From Glycomyces salinus (lineage in GTDB: Bacteria > Actinomycetota > Actinomycetes > Mycobacteriales > Micromonosporaceae): a stretch of 64,000 bases of DNA. Shown here piece by piece: positions 43,410 through 54,400 of the stretch. The stretch is taken from contig NZ_JAELXW010000018.1 in assembly GCF_016428645.1 (NCBI RefSeq), positions 1-64,000 of the forward strand, written 5' to 3'. The translations under genes and the position numbers were made by a program. Every line of letters starts with the position of its first letter. Position 1 is the stretch's first letter. A model generated the notes under the pieces. That model worked only from the letters and a program-made list of their open reading frames with translations. It ran no database searches and was not told the origin of the DNA.

Positions 43410-44051
43410 TCACCGGTACCGGCGGCACTCGCCCGGGAGGGTCGAGGCCAGGGCGCCGCGGAGGATCACGACGGCCGCCTCACCGGCGGGGCGGCCGTCG
43501 ACGGCCTGCCCGGCTCCCCGGTAGAGCTGGTCGGCCAGGCCCTCGACCAGCGCGAGGACGCCCATGGCCGCGGTCTCGGCGGCGGTGCCGGGCTCGGTCT
43601 CGCCGCATTCCTTGCCGTTCTCGATCGAACTGGCGATCAGGCCGCGGATGTTCGCGGCGGTCTCGCGGGCCACCTCGGCGACTTCGGGGCTGTCCATGGA
43701 GCGGGCGCGGAACGCGGCGGCCACGCGGTGCTCGCCGCGCCGCCGCGCGTCCAGCGGCCACAGCTGCTGGAGGCACTCCAGCAGGATCCCGGCGATGGTC
43801 CCGTGGGCGGCCTCGCCCTCGGCGACCAGCTTGTAGGCCCGTTCGAGCACGCCGTCCATGGTCCGCCGGTAGGTGAACAGCAGCAGCTCGTCCTTGGAGC
43901 CGAAGTAGTGCTGCACCAGGCCGACCGAGATGCCGGCCTCGCGGGCGACGGCGGCCATCGTGGCCGCGTCGAGTCCCGCGCCCGCGATGAGGTCGTAGGC
44001 GGCCTCGGCAATCTGCGTGCGACGCAGGTCATGGTCGGCGGTCCTCGGCAT
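43410..44051 (-). CDS. TetR-family transcriptional regulator
   Basis: 213 residues. HTH at about 10-55 (AAVAREAGISVGLVQHYFGSKDELLL) with TetR_C ligand domain. The ATG lies 6 nt behind TATGAT on the minus strand, which suggests a leaderless transcript. It is divergent from the serine hydrolase gene, with 74 nt between them holding an inverted repeat; it likely represses both. Confidence 0.9.
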   Translation of the reverse strand: MPRTADHDLRRTQIAEAAYDLIAGAGLDAATMAAVAREAGISVGLVQHYFGSKDELLLFTYRRTMDGVLERAYKLVAEGEAAHGTIAGILLECLQQLWPLDARRRGEHRVAAAFRARSMDSPEVAEVARETAANIRGLIASSIENGKECGETEPGTAAETAAMGVLALVEGLADQLYRGAGQAVDGRPAGEAAVVILRGALASTLPGECRRYR

Positions 44052-44057
44052 CCGTTG

Positions 44058-44106
44058 ATCATACCGCTGTATGGTTATGATGAAACCATACGAGCATATG
44101 GTTATC
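44058..44106. promoter_or_regulatory. shared operator between tetR and the serine hydrolase gene
   Basis: Contains the tetR -10 box (44058-44063, minus strand) and a perfect inverted repeat GTATGGTT and AACCATAC separated by 7 nt (44069-44091), covering the tetR -35 region. A third half-site TATGGTTATC (44097-44106) repeats in the same direction as the first (TATGGTTATG) with a 27-nt period, towards the hydrolase gene. Confidence 0.65.
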
Positions 44107-44125
44107 GAGGACCATTGGAGACCCC

Positions 44126-45562
44126 GTGCAGAACACCCTGATCATCGCCGTCGCCGCCGCCCTCACCGGCGCACCCGCACCCCCGGCGCAGGTCGACACC
44201 GCCCATGCCGACATCGACTCCTTCATCGAACAGCGGCTCGACGACCTCCAAGTCCCCGGAGCGGCCTGGGCCGTCGTCTCCTCAGCGGGCATCGAGCACC
44301 AGTCCGCGCGGGGCGAGGACGGCGACGGCGGTCCGGTCACCGCGACCACTCCGTTCCTGTGGGGATCGGTAGCCAAGCCCGTCACCGCCACCGCCGTGAT
44401 GACGCTCGTCGAGGACGGCGCGATCGACCTCGACGAGCCGGCCGCGACCTACCTGCCGGACTTCCATCTGGCCGACCGGGACCACTCGGACCGGATCACC
44501 GTGCGGCACCTGCTGGAGCAGACCAGCGGCATCCCCGCCGACACCGGCATCACCGACCGGGCCGACCCCTACGGGGAGGCCGTGGCCGACCTCGCCGATG
44601 CCGAGCCCGTCACCGAACCGGGCGCCGAGCACCTGTACGCCAGCGCCAACTACCTCGTCCTCGGTGCGATCGTCGAGGCCGTCACCGGCGAGACCTACGC
44701 CGACTACCTCCAGCGGGCCGTGCTCGACCCGCTCGGCATGGACGGCGCGATCACCACCACCGAGCGGTCCGAGCGAGTAGCCGAAGGCCACTCCTACTTC
44801 TTCGGTCGACCGGTCGGCATGGGCCTGCGGTTCGACCCGACCGGTCCCAGCTACGGCTACCTCGGCGGCACCATCGAAGACCTCGCCGCCTTCGCCGCCG
44901 CCAACCTCAGCGGAGGCGGCGGCGTGCTCGAGCCCGAGACGGTCGAGCGGATGCACACCGGGACCGCGACGATGAGCGGCTCGACCAGCTACGGCCTGGG
45001 CTGGAAGGACTCCGGCCTCAACGACGACCTCGGCACCAGGACCATCTGGCACTCGGGCGGCACTCCGGGGTTCTCCGCGGTCCTGGTGCTCCTGCCCGAA
45101 CTGGACCGCGCCGTGGTCCTCCACCAGAACCTCTACCACTACTTCGCCGACACGCCCCTGATCTTCACCGCCCTCGACGCCGCCCGGCTCCTGGCCGGAG
45201 GCGATGTGAGCGACCGCGAAGTCGGCCCGCTCTATCCGACCCTGCTGGCCTCGCTGTCGGCGCTGCTCCTGGCGGCCATCGCGATCGGAGCCTGGAACGT
45301 CCGGCGCATCCGCCGCCCTTCGGCCTCCGCCCACCGCGGACGCACCATCGCCGCGACGGCCGCCTGGGGCGCCGGCGGACTCGCCGTCGCCTACGCCGCA
45401 GCGATCGGACTGCCGAGCGCGGCCGGGGGAGACCTGCATCTGCTGCGACTCATAGTGCCCGACCTGGCGGCTCTGCTCACCGCACTGGCCGCCGCCACGA
45501 TCGCAGCGGCCGCGCTCAGAGTCTGGGCGGGCACGCTGCGCCTGCGTCGCACCGGCGACTGA
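44126..45562 (+). CDS. beta-lactamase-fold serine hydrolase with C-terminal membrane domain
   Basis: 478 residues. Signal peptide or N-terminal anchor (1-22), class C beta-lactamase/DD-peptidase-like domain with SxxK at Ser81-Lys84 (GSVAK) and the third element HSGG in IWHSGGTPGF. The middle YxN element reads YAS in LYASANYLVLG, a departure from the usual YSN. The last 110 residues contain three hydrophobic segments. Probably a membrane-bound esterase or peptidase, not an antibiotic-resistance enzyme. GTG start, GGAG 5 nt upstream. Confidence 0.83.
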   Translation: MQNTLIIAVAAALTGAPAPPAQVDTAHADIDSFIEQRLDDLQVPGAAWAVVSSAGIEHQSARGEDGDGGPVTATTPFLWGSVAKPVTATAVMTLVEDGAIDLDEPAATYLPDFHLADRDHSDRITVRHLLEQTSGIPADTGITDRADPYGEAVADLADAEPVTEPGAEHLYASANYLVLGAIVEAVTGETYADYLQRAVLDPLGMDGAITTTERSERVAEGHSYFFGRPVGMGLRFDPTGPSYGYLGGTIEDLAAFAAANLSGGGGVLEPETVERMHTGTATMSGSTSYGLGWKDSGLNDDLGTRTIWHSGGTPGFSAVLVLLPELDRAVVLHQNLYHYFADTPLIFTALDAARLLAGGDVSDREVGPLYPTLLASLSALLLAAIAIGAWNVRRIRRPSASAHRGRTIAATAAWGAGGLAVAYAAAIGLPSAAGGDLHLLRLIVPDLAALLTALAAATIAAAALRVWAGTLRLRRTGD

Positions 45563-45577
45563 CCCCGGTATTCATCA

Positions 45578-45610
45578 CCCGCACCGCCATCCGGTTGTGC
45601 GGGCTTTTTT
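45578..45610 (+). terminator. intrinsic terminator of the serine hydrolase gene
   Basis: Stem CCCGCAC with GTGCGGG (45578-45603), with an inner pairing ACCG/CGGT, followed by C and six T. One of the few in this window with a proper U-tract. Confidence 0.85.
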
Positions 45611-45634
45611 ACTGCCCAGAAATCACAGTTCACC

Positions 45635-45653
45635 TGCCTGTACTTGACAGGCA
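45635..45653 (+). promoter_or_regulatory. candidate operator upstream of urtA
   Basis: Inverted repeat TGCCTGT and ACAGGCA around 5 nt, which includes a TTGACA (45644-45649). A second possible promoter, TTGTCC and TGTATA 18 nt apart, lies at 45680-45709. The FCD-type GntR regulator inside the operon is the candidate ligand. The rest of the 241-nt gap up to urtA shows no gene and no riboswitch I recognise. Confidence 0.5.
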
Positions 45654-45803
45654 TGGCGGTGAAACATCGCGAACCTAACTTGTCCTGAAAGCGGATACGC
45701 CGTTGTATACGCACCCGTACACCGCCGCTGCCTGCGGCGGCGCCCGTGCAGACCCCGCGCCCCCAGCGGCCGGGACACTCCTCTGCGAAAGGTCGATAAC
45801 CGC

Positions 45804-47081
45804 ATGCCACACCGCTTCAGCCCCTTCAAGGGCCGCCCCGCCCGCGCACTGGCGGCCTCGGCGGCCGCCCTGCTCGCCGCCACCGTCGCGGCCGCCTGCG
45901 GTTCCCGCGCCGGCGACGAGTCGGCCGCCGCCGCCGAATCCTGCCTGGACACCTCGGGCGACACGGTCGCCGTCGGCGCCCTGAACTCCCTGTCCGGCAC
46001 CATGGCCATCTCCGAGACGACCGTCCGCGATGCCATCTACCTCGCCGTCGACGAGATCAACGCCGACGGAGGCGTTCTGGACAAGCAGATCGAGATCGTC
46101 GCCGAGGACGGGGCCTCGGAGCCGACCGTCTTCGCCGAGAAGGCCGAGAAGCTCATCCGCGAGGACTGCGTCGCCGCCGTCTTCGGCGGCTGGACCTCGG
46201 CCTCCCGCAAGGCGATGCTGCCGGTCTTCGAGGACAACGACTCCCTGCTGTACTACCCGGTCCAGTACGAGGGCCTGGAGGCCAGCGAGAACATCTTCTA
46301 CACCGGCGCGACCACCAACCAGCAGATCATCCCCGCCCTGGACTACCTGGCCGAGACCGGCGTCGAGTCCCTCTACCTGGTCGGCTCCGACTACGTCTTC
46401 CCGCGCACCGCCAACGCCATCATCAACGCCTACGCCGAGGCGAACGGGATCGAGATCCTCGGCGAGGACTACGTGCCGCTGGGCTCGACCGAATTCTCCA
46501 CGATCGTCCAGCAGGTCGACGCCGCCGACGCCGACGCGGTGTTCAACACCCTCAACGGCGACTCCAACGTGGCCTTCTTCCGCGAGTACTCCAATGTGGG
46601 CCTGACGGCCGACCAGATGCCGGTCATGAGCGTCTCCATCGCGGAGGAGGAGGTCGGCGGCATCGGCGTCGAGAACATCGAGGGCCAGCTGGCCGCCTGG
46701 AACTACTACCAGACCGTCGAATCCGACGCCAACAGCGCCTTCGTCGAGGCGTTCAAGGCCGAGTACGGCGCCGACCGGGTCACCTCCGACCCGATGGAGG
46801 CCGCCTACAACTCCGTCCACCTGTGGGCCGCGACCGTCGAGGCCGCCGAATCCTTCGCCGTCGAGGACGTCCAGGCCGCGGCCGGAGGCGTCTCCTTCGA
46901 GGGACCCGAAGGGACGGTCGTGATCGACGGAGAGAACAACCACGTCTCCAAGACCGCCCGCATCGGCGAGATCGCCGACGACGGCCTGCTCTACACCGTC
47001 TGGGAATCGGAGGGCCCGATCGAGCCCGACCCGTTCCTGGAGGGCTACGACTGGGCCGCCGACCTGACCGTCACCGAATAG
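45804..47081 (+). CDS. urtA: urea ABC transporter substrate-binding protein
   Basis: 425 residues. Lipoprotein signal with lipobox VAAAC at about 28-32. The mature part is the UrtA type of branched-chain amino acid binding protein fold, with [36 protein letters not shown] and [11 protein letters not shown], residues characteristic of urea/short-amide binding. First gene of the five-gene importer. Confidence 0.93.
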   Translation: MPHRFSPFKGRPARALAASAAALLAATVAAACGSRAGDESAAAAESCLDTSGDTVAVGALNSLSGTMAISETTVRDAIYLAVDEINADGGVLDKQIEIVAEDGASEPTVFAEKAEKLIREDCVAAVFGGWTSASRKAMLPVFEDNDSLLYYPVQYEGLEASENIFYTGATTNQQIIPALDYLAETGVESLYLVGSDYVFPRTANAIINAYAEANGIEILGEDYVPLGSTEFSTIVQQVDAADADAVFNTLNGDSNVAFFREYSNVGLTADQMPVMSVSIAEEEVGGIGVENIEGQLAAWNYYQTVESDANSAFVEAFKAEYGADRVTSDPMEAAYNSVHLWAATVEAAESFAVEDVQAAAGGVSFEGPEGTVVIDGENNHVSKTARIGEIADDGLLYTVWESEGPIEPDPFLEGYDWAADLTVTE

Positions 47082-47109
47082 CGACGCAGGCGATCGGGAA
47101 GGAGACCGC

Positions 47110-47994
47110 ATGGACGTCATCGTCGGACCCCTGTTCACCGGATTGAGCACCGGCTCGATCCTGCTGCTGGCCGCCCTCGGACTGTCGCTGACCTTCGGTC
47201 AGATGGGCGTGATCAACATGGCGCACGGCGAGTTCATCATGGCCGGCACCTACACCGCCTACCTCACCCAGCAGCTGGTCGGCGACGCCGGCGTCTCCCT
47301 CCTGATCGCCCTGCCGTTCGGCTTCGCCGTCGGCGGGGCGATGGGCCTGATCCTGGAGGCCCTGCTCATCCGGCACCTGTACCACCGGCCGCTGGACACG
47401 CTCCTGGCCACCTTCGGCGTCGGCCTGATCCTCCAGCAGGTCGCCCGCGACATCTTCGGGGCCCCGGCGGTCAACGTCACCGTCCCCGAGGCGCTGCGCG
47501 GCGGCGTCGACATCCTCGGCACGACCGTCCCCAAGACCCGTCTGTTCATCATGGCCCTGGCCGTGGTCGCCGTCGTCGCGGTCACCCTGGTGCTGCGCTT
47601 CACCCCGGCCGGGCGGCGCATCCGAGCCGTGGTCGGCAACCGCGACTTGGCCGAGACGGCCGGGATCTCCTCGCGCCGGGTCGACGCCGGGACCTTCTTC
47701 ATCGGCTCGGGACTGGCCGGCGTCGCCGGGGTCGCCTTGACCCTCATCGGCTCGACCAGCCCGACCACCGGGCAGTCGTACCTGGTCGACGCGTTCCTGG
47801 TCGTCGTCGCCGGGGGACTGGGCCGCATCAAGGGCGCCGTGGTCGCCGCGGTCGCCCTCGGCGCGCTCCAGGCGGTCTTCGAGACCTACTCGACCGCCTC
47901 CCTGGCCAAGGTCGGCGTCTTCGTCGTCATCGTCGTCTTCCTGCAACTGCGCCCGCAGGGCCTGTTCACGCTGCGGACAAGGAGCCTGGCATGA
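47110..47994 (+). CDS. urtB: urea ABC transporter permease UrtB
   Basis: 294 residues, about eight membrane segments, LivH-type fold. Motif LSLTFGQMGVINMAHGEF is typical of UrtB. AAGGAGA precedes the ATG. It overlaps urtC by 4 nt. Confidence 0.93.
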   Translation: MDVIVGPLFTGLSTGSILLLAALGLSLTFGQMGVINMAHGEFIMAGTYTAYLTQQLVGDAGVSLLIALPFGFAVGGAMGLILEALLIRHLYHRPLDTLLATFGVGLILQQVARDIFGAPAVNVTVPEALRGGVDILGTTVPKTRLFIMALAVVAVVAVTLVLRFTPAGRRIRAVVGNRDLAETAGISSRRVDAGTFFIGSGLAGVAGVALTLIGSTSPTTGQSYLVDAFLVVVAGGLGRIKGAVVAAVALGALQAVFETYSTASLAKVGVFVVIVVFLQLRPQGLFTLRTRSLA

Positions 47995-49072
47995 GCAAAT
48001 TCCTCCAATCCAGACTGGGAACCTGGAGCGGTTTCGCCGCCGCCGCGCTGGTCCTGTTCGGTCTGGCCCCGCTGGTCCTGTCCGGTTTCCGGCTCGGCCT
48101 GTTCGCGCAGTTCATCTGCTACGCGATCGTCGCGGTCGGCATCGGCCTGGCCTGGGGCAGGGGCGGGATGCTCACCCTCGGCCAGGGCGTGTTCTTCGGC
48201 ATGGGCGCCTACCTGATGGCCATGCACCTGAAGATGGCCGACGCCGAGTTCCGAGGCGGCCCCGGCTCGGTCCCCGACTTCATGGAACTGGCCGGCATCC
48301 GCGAACTTCCCGCCTACTGGGCCCCCTTCGCGTCCCCGGTATTCACCGTCGCCGCGATCCTGATCCTGCCGACCGCCGTGGCCGTCCTGCTCGGCCTGGC
48401 CGTGTTCAAACGCCGAGTGAAAGGCGCTTACTTCGCGATCCTCTCCCAGGCCCTCGCCGGAGCCTTCGCGATCCTCCTGATCGGGCAGCAGTCGCTGGGC
48501 GGGTTCAACGGCCTCAGCTACTTCCGCTACTTCTTCGGGTTCACCATCAACGACCCGGTCAACCAGCGGATGCTCTACTTCATCACCGCCGCGGCCCTGC
48601 TCGGCGTGGTCGCGGTGGCCCTGCAACTGCGGCGCTCCCGCTACGGCGAGCTGCTGGTGGCCGTCCGCGACGCCGAGGAACGCGTCCGCTTCCTCGGCTA
48701 CGACGCGGCCAACGTCAAGGTCGTCGCCTACGCGGTGGCCGCCCTGTTCGCCTCGATCGCCGGGGCACTGTTCGTGCCGGTGGTCGGCATCATCTCCCCG
48801 GCGAGCGTCGGCATCGTCCCCTCCATCATGTTCATCCTCGGCGTCGCCATCGGCGGCCGGGCCACCCTGGTCGGCCCCGTCGTCGGCGCCCTGGCCGTCG
48901 CCTGGGCCCAGACCGCCCTGTCCGAGCAGTTCCCCTCGGCGTGGACCTACGCCCAAGGGCTCCTGTTCGTCCTCGTCATCGCGCTCCTGCCGGGCGGGAT
49001 CGCGTCGATCCCGGCCCTGGCCAAACGACTGAAGAAGACCCGGACCGCCAGCACCCCAGCGGAGGCAACGGC

Positions 49073-49076
<4 letters not shown>
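47991..49076 (+). CDS. urtC: urea ABC transporter permease UrtC
   Basis: 361 residues, about eight to ten membrane segments, LivM-type. WGRGGMLTLGQGVFFGMGAYLMAMHLKM and the EAA-like loop region VRDAEERVRFLGYD are diagnostic. Coupled to urtB and urtD through ATGA overlaps. Confidence 0.93.
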
Positions 49077-49820
<744 letters not shown>

Positions 49821-49837
<17 letters not shown>

Positions 49838-50513
49838 CCTCACCTGCGGCTACGGCCGCACCGCCGTCGTCCACGGCATCGACCTCGAGATCGGCGCCGA
49901 CCAGGTCGTATCCGTCATGGGGCACAACGGAGCCGGCAAGACCACCCTCCTGCGCGCCGTGGTCGGCCTCATCCCGGCCATGGGCGGCACCGTCGAGTTC
50001 GACGGCGCCGACGTCACCGGCCGCGCCGCCAACAAACGCGTCAAAGCGGGCATGGCCTACGTCGCCCAAGGCCAGCAGTGCTTCGCGCACCTGACCGCCG
50101 CCGAGAACCTCCGACTGGTCGCCGACGGCCGCAAGAACGGCAAGGCCCTCATCGACGCCGCGCTCGACCGCTTCCCGGCCCTGCGCGGCCTCCTCGGCCG
50201 CCAGGCCGGGCTGCTCTCGGGCGGCCAACGCCAGCAACTGGCCATCGCCCGCGCACTGATCACCGAGCCGCGCCTGCTGATCCTCGACGAACCCACCGAG
50301 GGTATCCAGCCCAATGTCGTCGCCGAGATCGAACAGGCGATCGTCGACCTGGCCGGGACCGGCGGACTGTCGGTCCTCTTGGTCGAGCAGCACCTCGGAT
50401 TCGCACTCCAAGCAGCTCAGCGCTACTACGTGCTCCGCTCGGGCCGGGTCGCCTCAAGAGGCGATACCGGCCCGGAGAGCAATGTCCTCGTAAGAGAGGC
50501 CATGGCCATTTGA
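49821..50513 (+). CDS. urtE: urea ABC transporter ATP-binding protein UrtE
   Basis: 230 residues. Walker A GHNGAGKTTLLR, signature LLSGGQRQQLAIAR, Walker B LLILDEPTEGIQPN. LivF-type. Complete the UrtABCDE importer. AAGGAGA ribosome site within the end of urtD. Confidence 0.94.
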
Positions 50514-50733
50514 CATCCCATCCTGCCTTTGCAGGAGGCCCCAACCTTCACAGGTCGAGCTTTCTGCTTCACAGACGGTCGCCGACTCGCATGAGCAACA
50601 AGGGACGAAGCCTCGTCCATCGGTCTTACACCAGCTCCACAGACCTGACATTCCGTGAGCCCCACGGTAGGTCCAATTTGCTTGGTTTTCGCATAGCGGA
50701 CGACCCAAACGACACCAATCGATCGGAGGGAAA
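50514..50733 (-). other. intergenic stretch with possible remnant of an IS200/IS605 tnpB 3' end
   Basis: 220 nt between urtE and gntR without a gene. On the minus strand one frame reads CQVCGAGVRP followed by a Lys/Arg-rich tail (SVKQKARPVKVG), which resembles the extreme C-terminus of actinobacterial TnpB proteins, and a TCCTGC/GCAGGA hairpin (50521-50536) lies at what would be the element's end. This is a weak resemblance without start or catalytic domain. It also contains GGACGA/TCGTCC and the gntR ribosome site (GGAGGG). Confidence 0.3.
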
Positions 50734-51450
50734 GTGAAACCAGGTTCCTACTCAGAGTTGCCGGAGACCGAGGAGCCCCTGGCCGCCCGCGTCTACGTCG
50801 CCCTGCGCGCCGACCTCATGGCCGGCAAGTACGAGCCGGGCCGCCGCCTCGGCGAGGAGCGCCTGGCCGGGAACTACGGCGTCTCGCGCACGCCCGTGCG
50901 CGAGGCCCTCTCCCGCCTGTCCGCCGATGGCCTGGTCGCCCGCGAAACCGACGGCCTCTACCCCTACCGGCCCCGCATCGACCAGCTCAACGACCTCTAC
51001 GAGGTCCGGCTGACCCTGGAGCTGCGCGGCCTGGCGCGGGCCGCGGCCGACCCCGAGACCGTCCACGACCGCGACATCATCGGGCCCGAACTCGACCGCT
51101 GGTACGCCCTGCGCGCCGCCCCGCCCAGCCCGGACGCCGGATTCGTCGACTCCGACGAGCGCTACCACGTCACGCTCCTGGCCTCGGCGGGCAACCCCGA
51201 ACTGGCCGAGGCGCTCAAGGCCGTCAACAACCGCATCCGGCCGGCCCGCATGTTCGACTACTTCACCGACGAGCGGATGGCCTCGACCATCGACGAGCAC
51301 ATCGCCATCGCCGAAGGCGCGCTCGAAGGACGCTACGAGGAGTCGACCAAGATCCTCACCCGCCACATCGAAACCTCCCGGTCCATCGTCGTCACCCGCG
51401 CCGAATCCGCCCTCACCTGGGCGAACCTGGCCAACGCCGTCCGGCCCTGA
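50734..51450 (+). CDS. GntR-family transcriptional regulator (FCD subfamily) of the urea locus
   Basis: 238 residues. N-terminal winged helix (about 15-80: RVYVALRADLMAGKYEPG, YGVSRTPVREALSRL) and C-terminal all-helical FCD ligand domain (about 85-225). GTG start, GGAGGG 3 nt before. It lies between the importer and the urea carboxylase genes and 24 nt ahead of the latter, so it is the likely pathway regulator. Ligand unknown; urea, allophanate or a nitrogen signal are plausible. Confidence 0.9.
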   Translation: MKPGSYSELPETEEPLAARVYVALRADLMAGKYEPGRRLGEERLAGNYGVSRTPVREALSRLSADGLVARETDGLYPYRPRIDQLNDLYEVRLTLELRGLARAAADPETVHDRDIIGPELDRWYALRAAPPSPDAGFVDSDERYHVTLLASAGNPELAEALKAVNNRIRPARMFDYFTDERMASTIDEHIAIAEGALEGRYEESTKILTRHIETSRSIVVTRAESALTWANLANAVRP

Positions 51451-51473
51451 ACCGCCCATCGGAGGAGAGCACC

Positions 51474-54400
51474 GTGTTCGACCGCATCCTGATCGCCAAC
51501 CGCGGGGAGATCTCGCGCCGGATCACCCGCACCGCCCACCGCATGGGCATCGAGACCGTCGCCGTCTACTCCGAGGCCGACGCCGCCTCCCTGCACGTGG
51601 CCGAGGCTGACCGGGCCGTGTGCGTCGGCCCGGCCGCCCCCTCGGAGTCCTACCTCGACGTCGACGCGATTCTGGCCGCCGCCAAGGACACCGGAGCCCG
51701 GGCCGTCCACCCCGGCTACGGTTTCCTCTCCGAGAACGCCGAGTTCGCCCGCCGCGCCGCAGAAGCCGGCCTGGTCTTCATCGGACCCACCCCCGAACAG
51801 CTCGAACTGTTCGGCGACAAGGTGACCGCCCGCGGGGCCGCCGCCCGCGCCGGAGTGCCCCTGGCCGCCGGCACCGACGCCCTGCCCGGGGTCGAGGAGG
51901 CCCTGGCCGCGGCCGAGGCCGTCGGCTACCCGGTGATCGCCAAGGCCTCGGCCGGAGGCGGCGGCATCGGCATGCGCACCGCCGAGGACGCCGACGAGCT
52001 CGCCGAGGTCTTCGCGTCGGTCAAGCGCCTGGCCGCGGCCAGCTTCGGTGACGACGCGGTCTACCTGGAGCGGTACGTGCGCCGCGCCCGCCACGTCGAG
52101 GTCCAGGTCTTCGGCGACGGCGCCGGGCGCGTGCTCAGCCTCTCCGACCGCGACTGCACCCTCCAGCGCCGCCACCAGAAGGTCATCGAGGAGGCCCCGG
52201 CGCCGGGACTGCCGGACGAGGTCCGCGACGCACTGCACTCCTCGGCGCGCGCCCTGGCAGCACAGGCCGACTATCTTTCGGCCGGGACCGTCGAGTTCAT
52301 CTACGACGCCGACCGCGACGAGGCGTCCTTCCTCGAATTCAACACCCGCCTCCAGGTCGAGCACCCCGTCACCGAGCAGATCCTCGGCATCGACCTGGTG
52401 GAGTGGATGATCCGGGCCGCGGCCGGCGACACCGGATTCCTCGACCAGATCCCCGAGGGCGGCCCGGCCCCGACCGGCTGCGCAGTCGAGGCCCGCGTCT
52501 ACGCCGAAGACCCGGCCCGCGACCACCTGCCCAGCGCCGGGCTGCTCACGTGCGCAGAATTTCCCGAACAGGCCCGAGTCGACACCTGGATCGAACGCGG
52601 CATCGACGTCCCGGCCCACTACGACCCGATGCTCGCCAAGATCATCACCGCCGGCGACACCCGCGAAGAAGCCTGGAAGGCGCTGTCGGAGGCCCTGGCC
52701 GGCACCAGGATCGAAGGCGTCCACACCAACCTCGGGCAACTGCGCGCCGCCACAGTCGACGAACGGGTCGCCGCCGCCGAGCACACCACCGGAACCGTCG
52801 CCACCATCGCCGACACCTCCCCGCGCATCGACGTCATCGCCCCCGGCGTGCTGACCACCGTGCAGGACTGGCCGGGCCGCGTCGGCTACTGGCAGGTCGG
52901 CGTCCCGCCCTCGGGCCCGATGGACGACTACTCCTTCCGCCTGGGCAACCGCGCCCTCGGCAACGACGAGGGCCTCCCCGGGCTCGAATGCACCGTCGCC
53001 GGGCCCGTCCTGCGGTTCACCACGGCGACGACCGTCTGCGTCACCGGCGCCCCCGCCCCGGTCACCGTCGACGGCGAACCGGCCCGCCAGTGGGAGCCGA
53101 TCGAGGTCCCCGCCGGAGCCGAACTGGCCGTCGGCCAGGTCGCCGACGCCGGAGCCCGCACCTACATCCTCTTCGACGGCGGACTCGACGTCCCCACCTT
53201 CCTCGGCTCGGCCTCGACCTTCCCGCCCGGACGCATCGGCGGCTACACCGGCGACCAGCTCCGGCCCGGCGACCGCCTCACCCCCGGCCGCACTACCGGA
53301 ACCCCGGCCCCGGTCCCGATACCGGCCGAAGCACGACCGACCTTCACCCACGACTGGACCCTCGCGGTCACCCCCGGACCCCAACCGGCCCCGCACTACT
53401 TCACCCGCGAGGACATGGAGACCCTCTACGAGGCGGCCTGGAACGTCCAAGTCCACGCCGGACGCTCCGGCGTCCGCCTCGACGGACCCCGCCCGACCTG
53501 GGCCCGCACCGACGGGGGAGAAGCCGGGCTCCACCCGTCCAACCTCCACGACAACCCGTACTCGGTCGGCACGGTCAACTTCACCGGCGACACCCCCGCG
53601 CTGCTGGGCCCCGACGGGCCGAGCCTGGGCGGCTTCGCCTGCCCGTTCACCGTCACCGTCTCCGACCGGTGGAAGCTCGGCCAGCTGCGGCCGGGCGACA
53701 CCGTCCGGTTCCTGCCGGTCGCCGAGGACGAGGCCGACCGGCTCCGCGCCGCACCGGTCGCGGCCCCCGTGCCGCTGATCGGCGCCGCCGACGACGACGC
53801 CACCCTCGCGTCCATCGACGGCGACCGGAACCGCCCGGCCGCGGCCTACCGCCGCGCCGGCGACGACGCGATCCTCCTCGAATACGGGCCCATGCACCTC
53901 GACCTGGGCCTGCGCATGCGGGTCGGCGCGCTCATGGACGCCATCGCCGCGGCCGAGGTGCCCGGCATCATCGACACCACCCCCGGCGTGCGCAGCCTCC
54001 ACCTCCACGTCGACCCCGACGTGATGCCGATCCGCACCCTCACCGGGCTGCTGACCGAGCTCGAGGCCGACCTGCCCGACATCGACGACATGGTCGTGCC
54101 CTCCCGCGAGGTCCGCATGCCGATCGCCTGGAACGACCCGGTCGTGGACGAGGCGATCGCCCGCTACACCACCAACGTCCGCGACGACGCCCTCTACAAC
54201 CCCTCCAACATCGAGTTCATCCGCCGCATCAACGGACTCGACTCGGTCGAGGACGTCGCCCGCATCGCCACCGACGCCAGCTGGCTCGTCCTCGGCCTCG
54301 GCGACGTCTACCTCGGCGCCCCGGCCGCCGTCCCGGTCGACCCCCGCCACCGCCTGGTCACCACCAAGTACAACCCGGCCCGCACCTGGACCGCCGAGGG

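Noticed and set aside
45611-45803. Guanidine-I (ykkC) or other riboswitch ahead of the urea locus
   Set aside because: The conserved ykkC core could not be found in this gap or in the one before gntR. The gap is better explained by an operator and promoters.
51333-54350. Minus-strand frame of about 1000 codons opposite the urea carboxylase gene
   Set aside because: Same artefact of high GC; opposite strand holds full urea carboxylase motifs.
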